Part shown: positions 58,700-64,000 of the stretch, piece after piece
Layout of the letters: each line of letters begins with the position of its first letter
Position numbering within the stretch: the stretch's first letter is position 1
Assembly (NCBI GenBank): GCA_037903475.1
Contig: JBAJFG010000002.1
Coordinates: forward strand, 3,162,001-3,226,000
DNA length: 64,000 nucleotides
Source of the DNA: Ancylostoma caninum
Taxonomy: Eukaryota; Nematoda; Chromadorea; Rhabditida; Ancylostomatidae
Direction: 5' to 3'
Position numbers and translations under genes: made by a program
Notes under the pieces: generated by a model
What the model was told of the DNA's origin: nothing
The model's input: only the letters and a program-made list of their open reading frames with translations
The model's database searches: none

Positions 58700-59070
58700 A
58701 GCATGATAAATCAAGAAATCAACTTAAGATGGCCGAGAATTAGAGGTATAGTAGAAAACTTCGCTGCATCTATTTTTTTCAAAGATTGAATCACGCGCTG
58801 TTGTGGACTGGATCCAGAGTGAAGTTGCAAGTAGGTAACTTATGGTTTTCTATTTATCAGGTTAGTGCGGAAGTTTCACCGGTTTTTTTCTTGTTCACTT
58901 TATTTTTTTAACCTTAACAAGCGGTATAATTTCTGTGATTAGTAGGAACCACTAATTATTCCATGAGCACATCTATGGCGATCGATGTGCGGAACATCAG
59001 AAGCTGCGAAGCCAAGAAGCCAGAGACTGCCGTTTTTGTGTTATCATGTTTGGAGATTTTTTTCTTGCGT

Positions 59071-59172
59071 TGTAAGAGTTTCTGGAGCTGCGGAAGGTGA
59101 CATCTACACGGCAAAATTCGTGAAGAATGTGAAAAGTAGTGAGCCATTTGCGATCAAAATTATCGAGAATTA
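59071..59172 (+). pseudogene. possible protein-kinase N-lobe fragment
   Basis: After a TGTAAG| acceptor the frame reads VSGAAEGDIYTAKFVKNVKS then SEPFAIKIIEN and stops. The pattern G-x-x-x-x-G-x-(V/I)-Y-x-A-K...AIK matches a kinase glycine loop and the VAIK lysine. No further kinase motifs follow, so it is an isolated fragment or a coincidence. Confidence 0.35.
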
Positions 59173-59615
59173 ACTAGTTGTTCTCCGTTCATTCTGTACT
59201 TTTGTTGAAGTATTTCTTGGTTTGACTCGAATAATCTTGCTGGGTTGATCTTGCGATAGCTTATTCTATTGGAGGGCTTTCTTGAGCGCGGAAAGAGGGT
59301 GAACATAGCTAAAAATAGATCTCTAATTGTAAGTTCTAATACTTCATAAGAAAGATCTACGCGCTTTCAAGATGATGACTGATTACTCATTCAAATTTTA
59401 ATCTGTCTCTTCCGAGAATTATGCACATGAACACAACTTGTCACAGTCGCTAGTTGGTTTCGCGATGACCTTAGACACTAGATTAAGATTGCAAGTAAGG
59501 CAGCCAGAAATAACATTTTTTGATTCAAATTAATGAAATAAAAGCACTTACATCAGGACTTTGAACTGACCTGTCATGTATAAGATTGTCGGAAAAGTTT
59601 CTCGCCACTTACTCA

Positions 59616-60165
59616 GAAAATTGTGCCGTCGAACAGCAGGACGAACCCCCGCCGCTTTGCCCATATTTTGAATTGGGGGAACGTGTGTCGACGTTCTGGT
59701 TTGGCAGAAGGTGCTGCTCATGCCTCCGACGTGCTGCTGTCCGCCGGGACCGTGATAACACGTGTATACTCGGACAATTGTGCCGTCGAACAGCAGCTCG
59801 AACCCCCGTCGCACCGCCCACATTTGGATGGGGGGAACGCGTATCGACGTTCTGGTTTGGCAGAACGTGCTGCTCATGCCTCCGACGCGCTGCTGTCCGC
59901 CGGAACCTCCAGACGTGCTGCTGTCCGCCGGGACCGTGATAACACGTGTATACTCGGACAATTGTGCCGTCGAACAGCAGCTCGAACCCCCGTCGCACCG
60001 CCCACATTTGGATGGGGGGAACGTGTATCGACGTTCTGGTTTGGCAGAACGTGCTGCTCATGCCTCCCCCCACCGCGTGCTGCTCATATCCCCGACATGC
60101 TGCTGTCCACCGGAATCCTATAGACGTGCTCCTGTCCGTCGGAACCGTGATAACACGTGTATATG
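59616..60165. repeat. tandem repeat, 3 copies of about 155-210 bp
   Basis: Each copy runs TTGTGCCGTCGAACAGCAG..., AACCCCCG(T/C)CGC, GGGGGAACG(C/T)GTATCGACGT, TCTGGTTTGGCAGAACGTGC and ACCGTGATAACACGTGTATA. Copy length varies through extra GACGTGCTGCTGTCCGCCGG sub-units. Overlapping frames of up to 166 codons on both strands are artefacts. Confidence 0.85.
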
Positions 60166-60800
60166 TGATTAATCAGCAACTTCATCTTCTCTAACCTTCA
60201 TTTTCATCCTAACATGCTTGGAGCAATGGTGAGTGTTCATGAGTTCTCATTGAAGGGCAACTAGGCAATGTGCCAGTTCATGATGAGTATGGGGGTATCA
60301 ACAGAATCCGGTCCTACTCGACGCCTTGATCGAATGAATAAGCACTGTTGTATTGGAAAACCTTGCCGTACCCTCAGCAATCTTTTAATGCACATAAAGC
60401 CTCTCGTCCATCAGTCGAGAATCAAAAGAACCAAGAACCAAAGAATCCTGTAACTTATGGGGTTTTCGAGGTTACTCTGAAACCTAAAGTGTACCTTTGC
60501 GCTCAGCGGCTCGCATATGTCAACCTGAGGAGAGGATCACGAACGCGATACTTGAGATGACACACTGCCTTGGTGACGACTTATATGGCGGGTGGTTGCG
60601 CTTAAGACTCTTGGACATTATCTTGTCTGAGTATACAATACACTGGTTTTCCCTCATGATACATCAAACGCGTGCATCTAGTATAAATTGCCTTTAAGCA
60701 CAGGGCCAGTCGCATCGCTGACGCAGCCTAGATACACGCGTTTACAGCCTGGCGCAGTCGCGAGGTCTTTCCACGTTCTTTGTGAGGATATACATGACAT
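60166..60800. other. no confident gene; one exon-like stretch
   Basis: The frame around 60348-60465 (TLPYPQQSFNAHKASRPSVE) has protein-like composition but no family match and no matched splice pair. A TGAGATGACACACTGCC phrase near 60550 resembles the end of the 661-1507 element. Confidence 0.35.
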
Positions 60801-60817
60801 CGGGGGTAACCGCGACA

Positions 60818-60960
60818 GCACGTGGGGGGACGTCTGTTGGGGGTACGTGGGGGTACGCCTGCTAGGGGTACGTGGGGGGGGACGTCTCCTGAGGCACGTG
60901 GGGGACGTTTGCTTGAGGCACGTGGGGGGACGACTGCCAGACGTGGGAGTTAGGTGCCCC
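60818..60960. repeat. G-rich short tandem repeat
   Basis: Variants of GCACGTGGGGGGACGTCTGC(T)GAG repeat about six times; runs of five to eight G on the plus strand are spaced every 15-30 bases, compatible with G-quadruplex formation. Confidence 0.7.
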
Positions 60961-61179
60961 GCGATTGGGGGTCCTCCCCCAGGTACAAATGGGGGTGGAC
61001 CCCTTCTCTACCTGCAGTCGACCCCCACGACTGTCTAAGTAGTTCAGTATATTGTGTCTTATCTTAAGATTGATTCAAAACCTTTCATCCTGTGTCTATA
61101 TAAAGGTTGGTCAATAGCCTACTTACATCTATCTTACCTTCCCATTTCGTTACGGTTCTGGCTGAAAAAATTGTCCTTG

Positions 61180-61830
61180 ACTCCAAGTAAGTTCGACTGC
61201 TTCTGCTTTACGAATTCAGAGAACCTAGTAACGCAACGAAGAATATATGTAATGCAATGCGCGCTTCGACTATCTTTTAATGCAATGGGCGCTTCGACTG
61301 TCTTTTTCTTTTTGGCAAAAGTTTGGTTCCGCAAGTTCAAAAACGACGAGTTCGACTTTGGTGACAAACGAAGTTCTGGTAGCTGGGCCGTGAGCTGGCA
61401 GAGGAACCCCAGTGCCATCGCGACACTATAACTGCCCATCTGCATCGCTTCGGAAAGTTTGTCGTATGGATATCTCATGATCTGAGTAGGCATCAACTTC
61501 ATATGTGGAGGGCTGCATGCATCAGCTTTTTAACATTTCAACGAACTTTTGCCTGGCTCGACAACCTGGTCACCGGTGAAGAGAAGTGGGTGGCCTACGT
61601 GAACGACAAGCGGAAGCGTCAGTGGCTCAAACGTGGAGATCCTTGGAATCCAAACCAAAAACAGAACTCATCCCCAGAAGGCAATGCTTAGCGTTTGGTG
61701 GAATTGTAAGGTAATTACTCATTGGGAATCCCTACCACCGAATTCCACTGTTACAGCTGAACTCTACAGCAGACAATTAGGTCGTGTCGCTGCAGCTCTA
61801 CGTGGAAAGCAGTAGAAAGTAAAGCTTCAA
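61180..61830 (+). pseudogene. mariner transposase relic
   Basis: Plus-strand frames in order give VWFRKFKNDEFDFGDKRSSG (linker after the second helix-turn-helix), then TFAWLDNLVTGEEKWVAYVN (first catalytic Asp region, TGDEKW), KRKRQWLKRGDP, and VWWNCKVITHWESLPPNSTV then AELYSRQLGRVAAAL (second-half catalytic region). Frame shifts and stops separate the pieces and part of the catalytic core is deleted. No terminal repeats were identified. Confidence 0.85.
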
Positions 61831-62170
61831 AGCCTGGGGTGGCATGACCTGCCCCCAAGGCGCAGCACCAGGTGGTCATTGACCACCAGGACTTAGTAGC
61901 GTCCTGCAGATTCAGGGGGCTTAGCACCAGTGTCCGGGGCGTAGCCAACCGCTAACCGTCTACTGATGTTAGAGACAAGCAGATTTCAGAGAGGCACTTT
62001 TGGAGGATCATCAAACTCGTGGCTCAAGACCACCGTTGTCCAGCCATTTACTCCATCCCTACCTTGCACTCTAGTGCGCTCCAGTTATAATCAGGTGTTG
62101 CTCAACCTGTAGCAGACGTATCATGTTGGAATTCTGATTGTAGATGCGCTTTATACCAGCGAGTATCCTC

Positions 62171-62328
62171 CCAAAGTGGCACCTTTCGTTTTTGAGAAAC
62201 CGTCTTCGTTTTTGAGAAAAACCGTCATTAATGGTCAAAAAGTGGTTTTTGACCATTTTTTGACCATTAATGACGGTTTTTTTCAAAAACGAAGACGGTT
62301 TCTCAAAAACGAAAGATGCCACTTTGGG
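62171..62328. repeat. 158-bp near-perfect hairpin
   Basis: CCAAAGTGGCACCTTTCGTT with TTTGAGAAACCGTCTTCG is mirrored by CGAAGACGGTTTCTCAAAAA with CGAAAGATGCCACTTTGG. Arms of about 70 bp, containing TGGTCAAAAA/TTTTTGACCA, differ at only a few positions. Confidence 0.9.
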
Positions 62329-62783
62329 GGAGAGTTGGTACCACTTAGACGCATTTCTTGGAGTTGACAGCGTATCGGAACACTTCCTCAAACGAGAGAA
62401 ATTTCCTGGGAAAGTTCCGGGTTTGAGGGAAAAAACCACGCTCCAATGACAATTTCTTGTATCTGACAGGTCCTATAACAAGTTCCAACGAGTTCTAGCG
62501 GGATCAAACAGTTTCCTATTGAGATCGGTTTTTCGACGATTTTAGCTTGAATATGAGATGATTTAGGCTGTCTTCGCTAAATGGTACGCATTTCTTGCTG
62601 AAACATCATTCGTCGTCTCACTAACGCTTATTTAAGTCACTTTTTGGTGCTATCTGCTTTTCCTAAAAGAACCCTAGTGTGTAGGTATTTAGTAGTCCAT
62701 TTCGGAATTCGACTGGACTTAGTACTCCCCAACCGACACTGACCACCTAGTGCTGCGCCCTGCCTGCCCCGCTCATCGTACTC

Positions 62784-62986
62784 ATCAGACCTGGTACCAA
62801 CAGAATGCCTTCTGTTCCTGTCGCTGTTCAATCAAATACAAGAGAACACGACAATATGGACCGCTCAAAAAGTGACTCACAGAGTTTTATGGCTCAAAAC
62901 GCCAAGATTTCTGTAGAAGTGGGATCCGAAAATTACCTGATGAATGGCAATATAGACAGTGTGAGGGATCTTAGGGAGGATCTACT
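62784..62986 (+). CDS. possible exon, unknown gene, interrupted by a hAT-type insertion
   Basis: From an ACCAACAG acceptor a clean frame runs MPSVPVAVQSNTREHDNMDR, then SFMAQNAKISVEVGSENYLM and NGNIDSVRDLREDLL, up to the target duplication of the element at 62989. The composition is protein-like with no repeats. After removal of the insertion the frame stops within four codons, so either this is the exon's natural end region or the gene is broken. I do not recognise the protein. Confidence 0.4.
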
Positions 62987-62988
62987 AG

Positions 62989-63252
62989 CAGTGGCGGGCG
63001 CGGCGGGGGGCGCCCCTCCCCCCAAGAATGGGTCGGCAAATTTTTGAAATTACTTTACAATACATATAAAAATCTTGTATTAGTTTATTTTTATTAGTTT
63101 ATTTTTATTATTATTTTTAATATAGTTTTTATTAGTTATTTGTTATTGTAATTAAGGTTTTTATTGATTTTATTTTCCGTCTGGGTCCCCAAAACGGCGG
63201 AGACCCCACTTTTTTTCTCACGCCTCCCGCCCACTTTCTGCGTCCGCCACTG
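62989..63252. mobile_element. 264-bp hAT-type miniature element with 8-bp target duplication
   Basis: The left end CAGTGGCGGGCGC is mirrored by GCGTCCGCCACTG at the right, and TCTACTAG is repeated exactly at 62981-62988 and 63253-63260. An 8-bp duplication and CAG...CTG-like ends are hAT features. The interior is AT-rich with a GC-rich rim and has no coding capacity. Confidence 0.85.
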
Positions 63253-63427
63253 TCTACTAGTTAGATGTTGAGAGTATGAAACAGGCTACAACACAAGCTG
63301 AGATGACCTAGAACCTAAATATTTTGCACTAATCCGGTTTTGGGGCTTAGAACTAGACCGGTAGTGCAGTTTTCTTGGTGCCCCCGAGTCATATGACTTT
63401 TTCATCAGTAGTTCCCCAAGGAAACTT

Positions 63428-64000
63428 TCAAAAGTGCCATCTCAACATAGAATGGTTCAGGTGCCATTTAGCGTGCTCATTTCTAGATCTAGAAAAGTAG
63501 CTTCCTTTGGGCAGGTATTGGTTTTTTTCTGTCTGTAAATCCCGGTGGTATACATGTCTAAGGGAGTTCTCAAATAGATCAGGTCTGCCTGACATATGAA
63601 TTATATCGTCAATATATCTATATGTGTGATTGAATAATTTTACATAGTTCTGCCCTATGTTATTTTTGACCAATTCATATTCCATATAGGATAGAGTCAG
63701 ATCTGCGAGTTGTGGGCTACATGATGCTCCTTGTGGTATTCCTTTTACTTGCCTAAATACGAGTCCTGCAAAACAAACGAAGTTGTTATCTAAGAGCTCA
63801 TCAATCATGTAAAATATGTCTTCGATTCTAAAATATTTAACGTTGTGGTCCTCCTGTGCATTGCTGTACATCACCTTTTTATATTTAATTTTAATTTAAA
63901 TGGACTCCTTCATACATAGCCTTATTAACTTTCTAATGGTTTCTTTCACAACAGAATGAGGGAGACTAGTAAAGACACGTGAAGTCTGCTGTAAATATTT
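63428..64000 (-). mobile_element. reverse transcriptase fragment, runs off the right edge
   Basis: The minus-strand frame 63874-63428 reads VCFAGLVFRQVKGIPQGASC, then SPQLADLTLSYMEYELV and the catalytic YRYIDDIIHM. This GIPxGxxCxPxLADL plus YIDD arrangement is found in Penelope-related or similar retroelement polymerases. Upstream (63880-64000) a further block SRVFTSLPHSVVKETIRKLI matches the first catalytic-Asp region of the same polymerase but is separated by a stop or frame break, so the copy is damaged. Its class is uncertain, and whether it belongs with the GIY-YIG fragments at 47 kb is unknown. Confidence 0.75.

Noticed and set aside
59548..60172. Overlapping frames of 115-166 codons on both strands
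   Set aside because: Products of the three-copy tandem repeat; same sequence translated in several frames, no family motif.

Overview
The window is nuclear DNA from a nematode, most likely a hookworm-like strongylid (clade V). This is inferred from gene structure and families, not from any search. The genes are broken into many short exons (26-210 nt, one of about 950 nt) joined at GT/AG junctions with T-rich ...TTTCAG acceptors. There is a worm-style heme-domain soluble guanylyl cyclase and a fragment of a nematode-type receptor guanylyl cyclase. Intergenic and intronic DNA is packed with small inverted-repeat transposons, mariner relics, RTE, CR1-like and Penelope-like retroelements and minisatellites. 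No bacterial operon, rRNA gene, convincing intact tRNA gene or CRISPR array was seen.

Layout. 1-2050 (+): the last two exons of myo-inositol oxygenase; the rest of the gene lies off the left edge or in DNA filled with repeats. 3670-14602 (-): a soluble guanylyl cyclase, 17 exons assembled in frame from the heme-NO-binding domain to the stop codon; only the first exon or exons were not found. 17237-24193 (+): a complete ABCG/white-type half transporter of 16 exons and 645 codons plus stop. 27556-34211 (+): a protein of about 800 residues with a C2H2 zinc-finger pair, roughly 14 exons. 34.2-50.2 kb: a repeat desert holding RTE and CR1-like fragments, a 2.26-kb inverted-repeat element with an 847-bp fold-back inside it, three minisatellites, and three Penelope-like fragments with GIY-YIG coding and hammerhead-like cores. 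50.8-54.0 kb (+): part of a receptor guanylyl cyclase extracellular domain carrying a reading-frame break and an in-frame stop. 54-64 kb: a cysteine-rich minus-strand exon, another hammerhead-like core, a full-length but decayed mariner, a second mariner relic, tandem repeats, a 158-bp hairpin, a hAT-type miniature element with perfect 8-bp target duplications, and a reverse transcriptase running off the right edge.

How they fit together. The four recognisable genes are ordinary nematode genes with no evident joint pathway. The soluble cyclase would make cGMP in response to a gas ligand; the receptor cyclase next to it in this window is probably dead. The unusual material is in the mobile DNA: ribozyme-like motifs next to Penelope-type endonuclease fragments, several families with TTAA ends, long perfect fold-backs, and G/C homopolymers of strikingly uniform length (11-12 nt).
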